Assembly (NCBI RefSeq): GCF_045348435.1
Contig: NZ_CP157484.1
Span: 2,666,001 to 2,730,000, forward strand
Direction of reading: 5' to 3'
Source: Alsobacter sp045348435
Lineage (GTDB): Bacteria; Pseudomonadota; Alphaproteobacteria; Rhizobiales; Beijerinckiaceae
DNA: 64,000 nucleotides
The notes beneath the pieces are model-generated. The model saw only the letters and a program-made list of their open reading frames with translations, did not search any database and was not told the origin of the DNA. How positions within the stretch are numbered: the stretch's first letter is position 1; each line of letters begins with the position of its first letter. Of this stretch, positions 1 to 8,592 are shown piece after piece. The translations under genes were made by a program, and so were the position numbers.

Positions 1-45
1 CAGCCTGGCTGTCCCCGCCTATGAATGCGCCGGATCGGTCCTGGC

Positions 46-1683
46 TCAGTTCTTAGCCACGAAGCACTGGCCGCCCGCGCCCTGAAGCTTGGTGCACAGC
101 GCCGTCGCCTCGTCGCGCGACATGCCGCTGACGCGCACGCGGTAGATGGTCTTGCCGTTCACGTCGGCCTTGCGCACGCCAGGATTGAGGCCGGCGAGCT
201 CGCCCGAGAAGCGCTTCTGCAGCTTGGCGATGACGTCGCGCGCCTCCGTCTCGCTTTGCGGCGCGGCGAGCTGCACGGCGAACCCGCCGCCCGAGGCGGC
301 CTCGGCCTGCGGCGCGGCGGTCGTCGCCGGAGCGGAGGCGACCTGCTGGCGGGCCGCCGGGGCGGGCTTGGGCGCAGGCGCGGCCACGGGGGCCGGAGCG
401 GTCGTCGCCGTCGTGGTCTCGGCCTCGACGACCGGCCGGGCGGGCTTGGCCGGGGCCGAGCCCGTCGTCATCGGAGCCAGCGAGGTCAGCTTCGGACGCG
501 GCATCGGCATCGGGGCCGGGGTCGCGCCCGACGGCGTGGAGGTCGAAGCCACCGCGGGTGCGGGAACGCCGACCGGCGGCACGCTGGCCAGCGACGCCAC
601 CCGGGTCGGGCCGGCCTCGCCTTCGATGATCGTGCCGTCCGGGCGCACCGAGACCGTCTTGACGCGACGCGGCTCGCCGAGGGCCGGCAGCCCGGCGTTG
701 GCGGACTGTGCCTTGAGCGGCGCCACGGCGCCGGTCGACGTGGACGCGCTGGCGCTGGGCGCCGGCGGCTCCATGGGCAGATCGCGACGGGTGATCTGCT
801 CCACGTCGAGAGGCTGCTCGGCGCGGCCCGAAACCTTGACGCTCTTGAGGTCCTCGGGCGCCTGCGACTTGTTGTAGACCTGCCGGTCCTGGTTGGGCAC
901 CTCGACGCCGCCAGGATTCTGCGGCTGCACCTTCGAGGGTCCGGCCTCGGCCTTGATCAGCGGCGGGGCGCCGGCCAACTTCACCGCGCCCGGTCCCATG
1001 CCCTTGTAGGCGTAGACGCCGACCGCGCCGGCCACGGCCACGCTCATGATCGCGCCGACGGCCATGAGGCCCCGGCGCCGGCGCGGCGGCTCCGCGAAGT
1101 CCTCGTCATGAGGAGGAAGCTGGCCTTCCGGCTCGTAGACCGGCTCGGCCTCGGCCTGGGCGTAACGGTCGTCATAGGCGGCGTGCGTCGGGCGCGGAGC
1201 CTGGCCGTAGGCGGCGGCCTGGGTCGGCGCCGCGTCCCAGTCACGCTCCTGGGCGCTGTGGGCGGCGGGCTGGCGCAGCTGGTAGGGCAAGGCCCCGTGC
1301 GGCGCGACGTCGGTCTCGTAGGCGGAGAGCTGGTCCTCGAAGGATTGCGCGGTCGGCGCGGGCGCGGACGGCCTCTGCTCCTGGGCGGGCTCGGCGGCGG
1401 GGCGGCGCAGCGACATCGACGGCTCGACCCGGGCGGGGTGGCTGTCGCGAGCGCCGCCGTCCCGATCGGACCAGAGCGCCCTGAACGGATCGTCCTGCCC
1501 GACGATGCGGGCCAGTTCGGCCAGCGGATCGTCGTTCTGCTGCCCGGCGCCGCGCGGGGCGTGGCCTTGGCCGTAGTGAGCAGACGAGGGCCTGGCCGAA
1601 TCGCGATGGCCGGCCGCTTCGCGCAGCTGGCGCTCGAGTTCGTCGAGGTCGATCACGGGCCGCTGCCTGTTCAACTCATTCAT
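46..1683 (-). CDS. SPOR-domain membrane protein
   Basis: This predicted bitopic inner-membrane protein of 545 residues probably binds denuded peptidoglycan through a C-terminal SPOR domain. It has a cytoplasmic acidic and Gln/Pro-rich N-terminus, one membrane segment at about residues 205-227 preceded by an RRRR stop-transfer cluster, a long Pro/Ala-rich periplasmic linker, and a SPOR domain over the last 80 residues (FAVQLAAP at its start, ending in QCFVAKN). The frame stays open 43 codons upstream. I chose the ATG at 1683 because the protein then begins MNELNRQRPVIDLDELERQL, a normal hydrophilic start, while the upstream residues look like translated spacer. It lies downstream of argS in the same direction, the usual arrangement in Hyphomicrobiales. 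The family is clear; the specific role in division or envelope maintenance is inferred. Confidence 0.9.
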   Translation of the reverse strand: MNELNRQRPVIDLDELERQLREAAGHRDSARPSSAHYGQGHAPRGAGQQNDDPLAELARIVGQDDPFRALWSDRDGGARDSHPARVEPSMSLRRPAAEPAQEQRPSAPAPTAQSFEDQLSAYETDVAPHGALPYQLRQPAAHSAQERDWDAAPTQAAAYGQAPRPTHAAYDDRYAQAEAEPVYEPEGQLPPHDEDFAEPPRRRRGLMAVGAIMSVAVAGAVGVYAYKGMGPGAVKLAGAPPLIKAEAGPSKVQPQNPGGVEVPNQDRQVYNKSQAPEDLKSVKVSGRAEQPLDVEQITRRDLPMEPPAPSASASTSTGAVAPLKAQSANAGLPALGEPRRVKTVSVRPDGTIIEGEAGPTRVASLASVPPVGVPAPAVASTSTPSGATPAPMPMPRPKLTSLAPMTTGSAPAKPARPVVEAETTTATTAPAPVAAPAPKPAPAARQQVASAPATTAAPQAEAASGGGFAVQLAAPQSETEARDVIAKLQKRFSGELAGLNPGVRKADVNGKTIYRVRVSGMSRDEATALCTKLQGAGGQCFVAKN

Positions 1684-1822
1684 GAAACACCCGCTGTCAC
1701 ACAGCCCGATGGCGCAGGCGCCACCGATTCCCATCGCTAACCCGGGCGCAACGAATGGTGTGGTCCATTCTGGCGCAAAGCAAGTCCGTCCGTTGACGGA
1801 TGCCGTGCGCAAGCCCGCGTTT

Positions 1823-3583
1823 TCAGCGCATTTCGTCCGGCGCGGTCACCCCCAGGATGCCCAGGCCGGCTGCAAGGACCGACATCACCACGTCGACCAG
1901 CGCCAGCCTCGCAGAGGACGAATTTCGATCAGTCTCGATAACAAAACGTAAATGCGGCGCTTCTTTGCCCCTGTTCCAGAGTCCGTGAAAGTCGCTGGCC
2001 AGTTCGTAAAGAAAAAATGCGATCCGGTGAGGTTCATGCGCCGCAGCTGAAGCTTCCACGATCCTTGGGAACTGAGAAAGCCGGCGAATCACGTCTAGCT
2101 CGGCCTCGTCCTTAAGCAGCGAGACATCTGCATTCAAAAGCGCCCCGCGATTTTCTGACGCACCCGGGAAAACCTGCTCCGCTTGCCTGAAGACCGAGCG
2201 ACAGCGGGCATGCGCGTACTGGACGTAGAAGACCGGGTTCTCCTTCGACTGCTCGATCACCTTGGCGAGGTCGAAATCCAGCGTGGCGTCGTTCTTGCGA
2301 TACAGCATCATGAAGCGCACCGGATCGCGGCCGACCTCGTCGATCACGTCGCGCAGCGTCACGAACTCGCCCGAGCGCTTGGACATCTTCACCGGCTCAC
2401 CATGGCGCAGCAGCCGCACGAGCTGGCACAGCTTGACGTCGAGCTCGCCTTCGCCCCCCGTCACCGCCTTCACGGCCGCGCTCATGCGCTTGACGTAGCC
2501 GCCGTGGTCGGCCCCCCAGACGTCGATCATCGTCTTGAAGCCGCGCGCGTATTTCGACGCGTGATAGGCGATGTCGGAGGCGAAGTAGGTGTAGGAGCCG
2601 TCCGACTTCAGCAGCGGCCGATCCACGTCGTCGCCGAAGGCCGTGGCCCGGAACAAGGTCTGCTCGCGATCTTCCCAGTCCTCGACCGGCGCCCCCTTGG
2701 GGGGCGGCAGACGCCCCTCATAGACGAGGTCGCGGGCCCGCATGTCATCGATCGTGGCCCTGATCTGGTCCACAGGGCCGCTGGCCAGCGAGCGCTCGGA
2801 GAAGAACACGTCATGACGGATGTCGAGAGCCGCCAGGTCGACGCGGATCATCTCCATCATCAGGTCGATCGCCGTCTGGCGCACGACGGGGAGCCACTCG
2901 GCCTCGGGTGCGTCCAGCAAGGCGCGGCCATGCCGGGCCGCGAGAGCCTCGCCCACCGGCTTCAGGTAGTCGCCCGGATAGAGCCCCTCCGGAATGGTCC
3001 CGATCTCCTCGCCCAGCGCCTCGCGGTAGCGCAGGTAGGCCGACCGGGCGAGCACGTCCACCTGCGCCCCGGCGTCGTTGATGTAGTATTCGCGCGTCAC
3101 CGCCGCGCCGGCGAAGTCGAGCAGGTTCGCCAGCGCGTCGCCGAACACCGCGCCGCGGCCATGGCCCACATGCAGCGGGCCGGTCGGGTTGGCGGACACG
3201 TATTCGACGTTGACGGGCTCGCCTTTCGGATGAGCCGGCCGGCCGAAATGCTTGCCAAGTCTCAAGATTACGCGAACCACTTCATGGTGGACGCTGGCGT
3301 CCAGGCGAATGTTGATGAAGCCGGGGCCGGCGATCTCCGTGCTGGCGACGCCGGGCTCGCGGGCGAGTTCGGCGCTGATCAGCTGGGCCAGCGCGCGCGG
3401 ATTGCTCCTCGCCTCCTTGGCCAGCGCCAACGCGGCGTTGGTCGCGAGGTCGCCATGGCTGGGGTCGCGCGGGGGTTCGACGACGACCTTGGCGGTGTCG
3501 AGCCCCTGCGGCAGGGCGCCCTGCTCCCCGAGCCGAGCGATGATCGCCGCGAGCCGGCGCTGGAAGTCGTCGAAGATGTTCAT
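1823..3583 (-). CDS. argS: Arginyl-tRNA synthetase
   Basis: This cytoplasmic class I aminoacyl-tRNA synthetase charges tRNA-Arg. The 586-residue product has the N-terminal Arg-tRNA-synthetase domain, the HIGH-type signature as HVGH at residues 138-141 within NPTGPLHVGHGRG, and the KMSKS-type loop as KMSKR at about 399-403, followed by the alpha-helical anticodon-binding domain. The ATG at 3583 gives the standard start MNIFDDFQRRL; the frame is open 28 codons further upstream but that stretch is Arg-rich and unlike the family. The last 250 bases or so (about 1890-2150) are noticeably less GC-rich than the rest of the gene, though the reading frame and domain are intact. It is followed by the SPOR protein gene. 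Confidence 0.97.
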   Translation of the reverse strand: MNIFDDFQRRLAAIIARLGEQGALPQGLDTAKVVVEPPRDPSHGDLATNAALALAKEARSNPRALAQLISAELAREPGVASTEIAGPGFINIRLDASVHHEVVRVILRLGKHFGRPAHPKGEPVNVEYVSANPTGPLHVGHGRGAVFGDALANLLDFAGAAVTREYYINDAGAQVDVLARSAYLRYREALGEEIGTIPEGLYPGDYLKPVGEALAARHGRALLDAPEAEWLPVVRQTAIDLMMEMIRVDLAALDIRHDVFFSERSLASGPVDQIRATIDDMRARDLVYEGRLPPPKGAPVEDWEDREQTLFRATAFGDDVDRPLLKSDGSYTYFASDIAYHASKYARGFKTMIDVWGADHGGYVKRMSAAVKAVTGGEGELDVKLCQLVRLLRHGEPVKMSKRSGEFVTLRDVIDEVGRDPVRFMMLYRKNDATLDFDLAKVIEQSKENPVFYVQYAHARCRSVFRQAEQVFPGASENRGALLNADVSLLKDEAELDVIRRLSQFPRIVEASAAAHEPHRIAFFLYELASDFHGLWNRGKEAPHLRFVIETDRNSSSARLALVDVVMSVLAAGLGILGVTAPDEMR

Positions 3584-3732
3584 GTCAGCTCGGCTGGTGC
3601 GGGCCGCCCGGCGCCGATCCCTGCGCCGGGGCGAAACCCTCGTGAAACCTGCGCGACGGCCCTGCATCGCGACGCCGCGCCAATATCACATCGCGGCGCG
3701 GATTGACCACCGCTTCGGCGATTCGGCCCCGC

Positions 3733-4944
3733 TCAGCGCAGATCGGGGGTGACGTCGAACAGCCGCCGGTGCTCGTCCAGCGCGTAGCGGTCCGTCATGC
3801 CGGCGATGTAGTCGGCCACCCTGCGGGCGATCCGCGACGGCTCGGCGCCGGCCAGGCCCTCGCGCCACTCCCCCGGCATGGCGTCGGGATCGCGGGTGAA
3901 GCGCCCGAACAGGTCGCGGACCACCGCGTCGGCCTGGACCCGCACGGCGACGACGCTCGGATGGCGGTACATGTGGGGAAACAGGAAGCCCTTGATGGCC
4001 CGGTCCGCCTCCGCCATCTCGCCGGAGAAGCCGATCACCGCATGGCCGGCCCGCCGCACGTCGTCGGCGTCCTTCGGCTGCAGCGCTTCAAGGCGCCGCC
4101 CGCCTTCGCGGATGCCGTCCTCGACGAACCGCGTGATGATCCGCCGCCCGAGCTCATGGATGACCCGGCTTCGCTCCAGCCCCGGCCAGCGCCCGGCGAT
4201 GTCGTCCAAAAGTCCCGCCAGGAACGGGACGGAGCGCAGGTCCTCCAGCGCGAACAGGCCGGCGCGCAGGCCGTCGTCGATGTCGTGCGCGTCATAGGCG
4301 ATGTCGTCCGCGATGGCGGCGGCCTGCGCCTCCGCGCTGGCGTGGGTGTCGAGCCACAGGTCCTGGCGCGCCGCATAGTCCAGGATGGCGCCCGGGACGC
4401 CCCGCTTGCGGTAGCGCTCGGTGGGCAGCCCTTCGGGCGTCGTCAGCGGGCCGTTGTGCTTGACGAGGCCCTCGAGCGTCTCCCAGGTCAGGTTCAGGCC
4501 GTCGAACTCGGCGTAGCGCTTCTCCAGCCGGGTGACGATCCGCAGCGCCTGGGCGTTGTGGTCGAAGCCGCCATGGTCGGCCATGCAGTCGTCGAGGGCC
4601 TCCTCGCCGGTATGGCCGAAGGGCGTGTGGCCGAGATCGTGCGACAGCGCCAGCGCCTCGGCCAGATCCTCATCGAGCCCGAGCGCCCGCGCCAGCGCCC
4701 GGGCGATCTGGGCCACCTCGATGGTGTGGGTCAGGCGCGTGCGGTAGTGATCGCCCTCGTGGAAGACGAAGACCTGCGTCTTGTGCTTCAGGCGCCGGAA
4801 CGCGTTGGCGTGGATCACCCGGTCGCGGTCGCGCTGAAATTCGCTGCGGGTGGGCGAGGCGTCCTCGGGCGTGAGCCGGCCGCGGCTGAGCGCCGGGTCG
4901 GCCGCATAGGGCGCCCGCCATCGATCGAAGCGGCTCTGCGGCAC
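3733..4944 (-). CDS. dgt: Deoxyguanosinetriphosphate triphosphohydrolase-like protein
   Basis: This 403-residue HD-domain protein belongs to the type 2 dGTPase-like subfamily, which hydrolyses dNTPs to nucleosides and triphosphate and so trims dNTP pools. The metal-binding HD signature is visible: His73 in RLTHTIEV and the His102-Asp103 pair in LSHDLGHTPFGH. The start is a GTG at 4944 (first residues VPQSRFDRW), chosen because GGGAGG sits five bases upstream. The frame stays open far beyond this, antisense to erpA and the kinase gene, but that extension is not credible. It is divergent from erpA with about 130 bases between the starts, and 149 bases from the argS start. Confidence 0.93.
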   Translation of the reverse strand: MPQSRFDRWRAPYAADPALSRGRLTPEDASPTRSEFQRDRDRVIHANAFRRLKHKTQVFVFHEGDHYRTRLTHTIEVAQIARALARALGLDEDLAEALALSHDLGHTPFGHTGEEALDDCMADHGGFDHNAQALRIVTRLEKRYAEFDGLNLTWETLEGLVKHNGPLTTPEGLPTERYRKRGVPGAILDYAARQDLWLDTHASAEAQAAAIADDIAYDAHDIDDGLRAGLFALEDLRSVPFLAGLLDDIAGRWPGLERSRVIHELGRRIITRFVEDGIREGGRRLEALQPKDADDVRRAGHAVIGFSGEMAEADRAIKGFLFPHMYRHPSVVAVRVQADAVVRDLFGRFTRDPDAMPGEWREGLAGAEPSRIARRVADYIAGMTDRYALDEHRRLFDVTPDLR

Positions 4945-5073
4945 CGGCGCCTCCCATTGATGACGGACCCCGGGATCGCTACATCCCGTCCTGAAAGCTT
5001 GCGGCCCGTTGCGCACGCTTGTGCGATATAAAGCAGGGCGTGCAAACCGCCAGACGTCTCCGGAGGCGCTTAC

Positions 5074-5421
5074 ATGACCATGCCTGACGTGGATACCGCA
5101 CCGCTCACCGTCACCGAGCGCGCCGCGCGGCGGATCCAGTCCATCCTGAAGTCCGAGGCTGAAGGCGCCATGCTGCGCGTCGCGGTCAATGGCGGCGGCT
5201 GTTCGGGCTTCCAGTACGATTTCTCCTTCGACACCGCGATCACGCCCGACGACGTGGCGATCCGGCGCGACGGCGTGACGGTGCTGGTCGATTCGATCTC
5301 GCGCCCCTTCCTGGAGGGCTCGACGCTGGATTTCGTCGACGACCTCATGGGCCAATCGTTCCGCGTGCAAAATCCGAAGGCGACTGCAGCCTGCGGTTGC
5401 GGAACCAGCTTCTCGATCTGA
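5074..5421 (+). CDS. erpA: A-type iron-sulfur cluster carrier (ErpA/IscA family)
   Basis: This 115-residue A-type carrier accepts Fe-S clusters and delivers them to apo-proteins. The three conserved cysteines are present: Cys43 in GGGCSGFQY and Cys107/Cys109 in the terminal CGCGTSFSI. GGAGG lies 8 bases before the ATG. The symbol is given by closest resemblance and by the typical neighbourhood next to dgt in alphaproteobacteria; IscA-like naming is also possible. It is the first gene of a plus-strand pair with the PfkB kinase, 150 bases away. Confidence 0.93.
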   Translation: MTMPDVDTAPLTVTERAARRIQSILKSEAEGAMLRVAVNGGGCSGFQYDFSFDTAITPDDVAIRRDGVTVLVDSISRPFLEGSTLDFVDDLMGQSFRVQNPKATAACGCGTSFSI

Positions 5422-5571
5422 GGCTCCCGCCTTTTCGCCGGATCCGGGTGGGTCGCCCGGAACACAGGCGCCTGTTTTCGCAGCCCCCTCCCCCCGGGCC
5501 GGAGGCCGCGACGGGCCTGCCGCACTTGCCCGCGCATCCGCAATCCTGAAGATGGCGTCCAGGAGATCGAC

Positions 5572-6465
5572 ATGGACGCCCTTTTCATCGGCCAGACCTA
5601 TATCGACGTCACCTTCCTCGCCGAGCACATGCCCACCGGCGACGAGAAGACCGTGGCGCGCGACTACGCCGTCTCGTTCGGCGGCAACGCCGTCACGGCC
5701 GCGTTCTGCTGCGCCAAGCTCGGCGTCGTGCCGGACCTCTTGACCTCGCTGGCGGACGACTGGCTCGGGCGCATGTTCCTCGACATGGCGGCCAAATACG
5801 CCATCCCGGTCCATGGCAGGAAAGTGCGCGAGAGCTCGCTCTCCTTCGTGCTGCCCAACAACGGCAAGCGCGCCATCATCCGCTGCCGCGACGACGATTA
5901 CCTTCACCCCTTCCCCATGCTGAACATGGGCGGCTGCCGCGCGCTGCATCTGGACGGCCACCAGTCCGACGCGGCGATCCACTACGCCAAGCTCTGCCGC
6001 GAACGCGGCGTGCTGACCTCGCTGGACGGCGGCGGACTGCGCGACAACACGCATGAGCTCCTGTCCTTCGTCGACGTCGCAATCTGCGCCGAGCGCCTCG
6101 CCGAGCAGCTCGACGTGTCGCCGCACGACCTCCTGCTCCTGCTGAAGCAGAAGGGCGTGCGCATCGGCGGCGTCACCATGGGCGAGAAGGGCATGCTCTG
6201 GTACGACGAGACGGGCGAGATCCGCCGCCAGCCGACCCTGTGCGTGCCGCCCGCGGCGATCATCGACACCAGCGGCGCCGGCGACGTGTTCCACGGCGCC
6301 TATGTGGCGTCCTATCTGCGCCGGCCGGACCAGCCCTGGGCCGAGCACTTCGCCTTCGCGCGCGCCGCCTCGTCCTTCAAGATCCAGCATCTCGGCAACG
6401 AGGCGGGCCTGCCGTCGCTGGCCGACATCGAGGCGATTCGCCGGCGCTTCGCCGAGGCCGCCTGA
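5572..6465 (+). CDS. PfkB/ribokinase-family sugar kinase
   Basis: This 297-residue carbohydrate kinase of the PfkB family transfers a phosphate from ATP to a sugar or nucleoside-like hydroxyl. The N-terminal GG motif occurs at SFGGNAVTAA (residues 35-44). The C-terminal PfkB signature DTSGAGDVFHGAY starts at residue 232 and holds the catalytic base Asp238 and the GAGD anion hole. AGGAG is placed 6 bases before the ATG. The substrate cannot be read from the sequence. It lies between erpA and a large exported protein, with no obvious pathway partner. Confidence 0.9.
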   Translation: MDALFIGQTYIDVTFLAEHMPTGDEKTVARDYAVSFGGNAVTAAFCCAKLGVVPDLLTSLADDWLGRMFLDMAAKYAIPVHGRKVRESSLSFVLPNNGKRAIIRCRDDDYLHPFPMLNMGGCRALHLDGHQSDAAIHYAKLCRERGVLTSLDGGGLRDNTHELLSFVDVAICAERLAEQLDVSPHDLLLLLKQKGVRIGGVTMGEKGMLWYDETGEIRRQPTLCVPPAAIIDTSGAGDVFHGAYVASYLRRPDQPWAEHFAFARAASSFKIQHLGNEAGLPSLADIEAIRRRFAEAA

Positions 6466-6602
6466 GCGCCGCTTGGTTGCGCATAGGCCAGACGACACGC
6501 AGGGCGCGACGCGACGCCGCTGGCTTTTGCGCGAGCCTTTGGACAGGATCGCGCTTTGTCCTGTCGCCGCGCCCCCCGCGGCGCGATCCCGGAGGCTTGA
6601 TG

Positions 6603-8570
6603 ATGCGCGCGACCCGATGGAAAACCCTGGCCGGGGGCGTGTCCCTGGCCGTCGTCGCTGCCCATCTCGGCGCCCAAAGCGTCATCCGCGCCGACATCGC
6701 CCGCGCCCTTCCGGCCTCCGCGCAGGCGGCCGCGATCGAGGTCGATCCCTGGTCGGGGCGGATCATCCTCGCGGGGCTGTCCTGGAGCGGGCCTGACGGC
6801 CTGCGCGTCTCGGTCGGCCGGGCCACGGCCGTGGGCGGCCTCGCCTTCGTCGGCCCCGCCCGCGCGGCGGATGCGGTGACGCTGGAGAACGTCAAGGTCG
6901 AGACGGGCGGCGCCAGCTACGAGATGAAGCGCGTCGAGCTGACGGGCGCGACCGCGACCCGCGACGAGGTCGCGGCGCTGTTCGACGCCTCCTCGGCGAC
7001 GCCGCTCTACCAGCGCCTCGCCCGCATCACCGCCGAGCAGATCGCGATTCCGGAGCTCGTCACGACCAGAAAGATGGCCGATCAGTCGTCCACGGTGACC
7101 TACCGCGACATCCGGCTCGTCGGCGTCGACAAGGGCGCGATCAAGAGCATGGCCGCCTCGGGCGGCTCGTTCGACACCCGCCGGAACGACGACTCCATCA
7201 GCGGGACCGTCGGTCCCATGGCCGGCGTCGACATTGACGCGACGCTGGTGGCCCGGATCTACGGCGCCAAGGCCGAGCCCGGCGATGCGGAGATGAAGCT
7301 CATCTATGGCGGCTTCACGGTCGACGCGGTCAAGGGCTCGTCGGCCAAGGGCGGCGAGTTCACGATCGGGCGGCTGGCCTTCAAGAATGTCCGCGGCCGG
7401 CCGACCCAGGAGCCCTGGCTGCCCTTCCTCACCGAGTTCGCCGGCAAGGGCGACGTCGCCAAGCTGCCCCCGCAGGAACGCGCCCGCTTCGTCCGCGGCC
7501 TCACCGACATCCTGGACGCGATCGCTGTGGAGTCGGCGGAGGCCGCCAACCTGACCGTGACCTCCCCGGCCTCCAGCAAGGACAAGGCGGTCGTGAAGGT
7601 CGCCCGCCTCGGCTATGCGGGCGCGGCGATGGGCCGCCCCAACGACCTGCGGCTGGAAGGGCTCGACGTCGCGGCGCCCGACGGCTACGGCCGCATCGGG
7701 ACGATCTCGCAGACCGGGTGGTCGTTCCGCACGACGCTGGACGCCCTGCGGGCCACCGTCGGCGATCCCGACGCCGACCTCTCCGCTATCGATCCGCGCG
7801 CCTTCATTCCGGACCTTGGGACCTTCGCGATCCGCGACGTCGACCTGAACGTGCCGGACAAGAAAGCCCGGGAGACGGATCCCGCCGCCCCCAACATCCG
7901 GGTCGGGTTCAAGAGCTTCGAGGTCGCCGCGCAGGCGCCCGTGAAGGGCGTCCCGACCGCCCTGCGGATCGGCCTGGACCGCATGACGATGGCGATCCCG
8001 CCGGGGACCAAGGAGGAGGGCCTGCGCGACCTCCTGGCCATGGGCTACAAGGACCTCGACGTCACCATGGGGCTGGACGGCCGCTGGAACGAGAACGCAG
8101 CCGAGTTCAACATCGGGCAGATCGCCCTTCAGGGCGTCAACATGGGCAGCCTCGCCGTGAAGGGCGTGCTCGGGAACGTCTCGCGCGACGTGTTCGCCGG
8201 CGACAGCGCGACCGCCCAGGTGGCGCTGCTGGGCGCGACCGTGAAGCAGGTCGGCTTCACGCTGGAGAACAAGGGCCTCGCCGAGAAGCTCCTGGAGCGC
8301 GAGGCGCGCCGGCAGAAGAAGAGCGTGGACCAGCTGCGCAAGGAGCTGGGCGGCGCGGCCCAGATCGGCATCCCGGCCATGCTGGGCGGCTCGCCCAACG
8401 CCAAGGCGCTGGGCTCGGCCGTCGCCAAGTTCCTGCTGAAGCCCGGCCGGCTCACCGTGACGGCGACCGCGCATGATCCGGGCGGGCTCGGCTTCGCCGA
8501 CTTCGCCATGGCGCAGGGCGACCCCGCCGCCCTGCTCGAGCAGATCGATCTCGCAGCCAGGGCCGAATAG
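6603..8570 (+). CDS. Large exported protein of unknown function
   Basis: I do not recognise a named family. The 655-residue product starts with a basic-hydrophobic signal-like segment (MRATRWKTLAGGVSLAVVAAHLG) and then continues as a long, beta-rich, repetitive sequence with recurring patterns of the type 'hydrophobic-Gly-Asp-hydrophobic' (GYGRIG, GLDVAAP, KDLDVTMGLDG). This general look resembles AsmA/DUF748-like envelope proteins, but that is only an impression. There are two adjacent ATG codons (6600 and 6603). The second has better spacing (7 bases) from GGAGG at 6591. It converges on the malic enzyme gene with a 22-base gap. Codon use is typical of the window, so it looks resident. Confidence 0.8.
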   Translation: MRATRWKTLAGGVSLAVVAAHLGAQSVIRADIARALPASAQAAAIEVDPWSGRIILAGLSWSGPDGLRVSVGRATAVGGLAFVGPARAADAVTLENVKVETGGASYEMKRVELTGATATRDEVAALFDASSATPLYQRLARITAEQIAIPELVTTRKMADQSSTVTYRDIRLVGVDKGAIKSMAASGGSFDTRRNDDSISGTVGPMAGVDIDATLVARIYGAKAEPGDAEMKLIYGGFTVDAVKGSSAKGGEFTIGRLAFKNVRGRPTQEPWLPFLTEFAGKGDVAKLPPQERARFVRGLTDILDAIAVESAEAANLTVTSPASSKDKAVVKVARLGYAGAAMGRPNDLRLEGLDVAAPDGYGRIGTISQTGWSFRTTLDALRATVGDPDADLSAIDPRAFIPDLGTFAIRDVDLNVPDKKARETDPAAPNIRVGFKSFEVAAQAPVKGVPTALRIGLDRMTMAIPPGTKEEGLRDLLAMGYKDLDVTMGLDGRWNENAAEFNIGQIALQGVNMGSLAVKGVLGNVSRDVFAGDSATAQVALLGATVKQVGFTLENKGLAEKLLEREARRQKKSVDQLRKELGGAAQIGIPAMLGGSPNAKALGSAVAKFLLKPGRLTVTATAHDPGGLGFADFAMAQGDPAALLEQIDLAARAE

Positions 8571-8592
8571 GCCCGGGCGGGCGGGAGCGCGC

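Noticed and set aside
5464..5475. ACAGGCGCCTGT palindrome after erpA as terminator
   Set aside because: A perfect palindrome with no loop cannot form a proper RNA hairpin, although T bases follow; function left open.
4945..6498. Upstream extension of the dgt frame across erpA and the kinase gene
   Set aside because: The GTG at 4944 has a strong ribosome site and gives the family start; the extension is antisense to two real genes.
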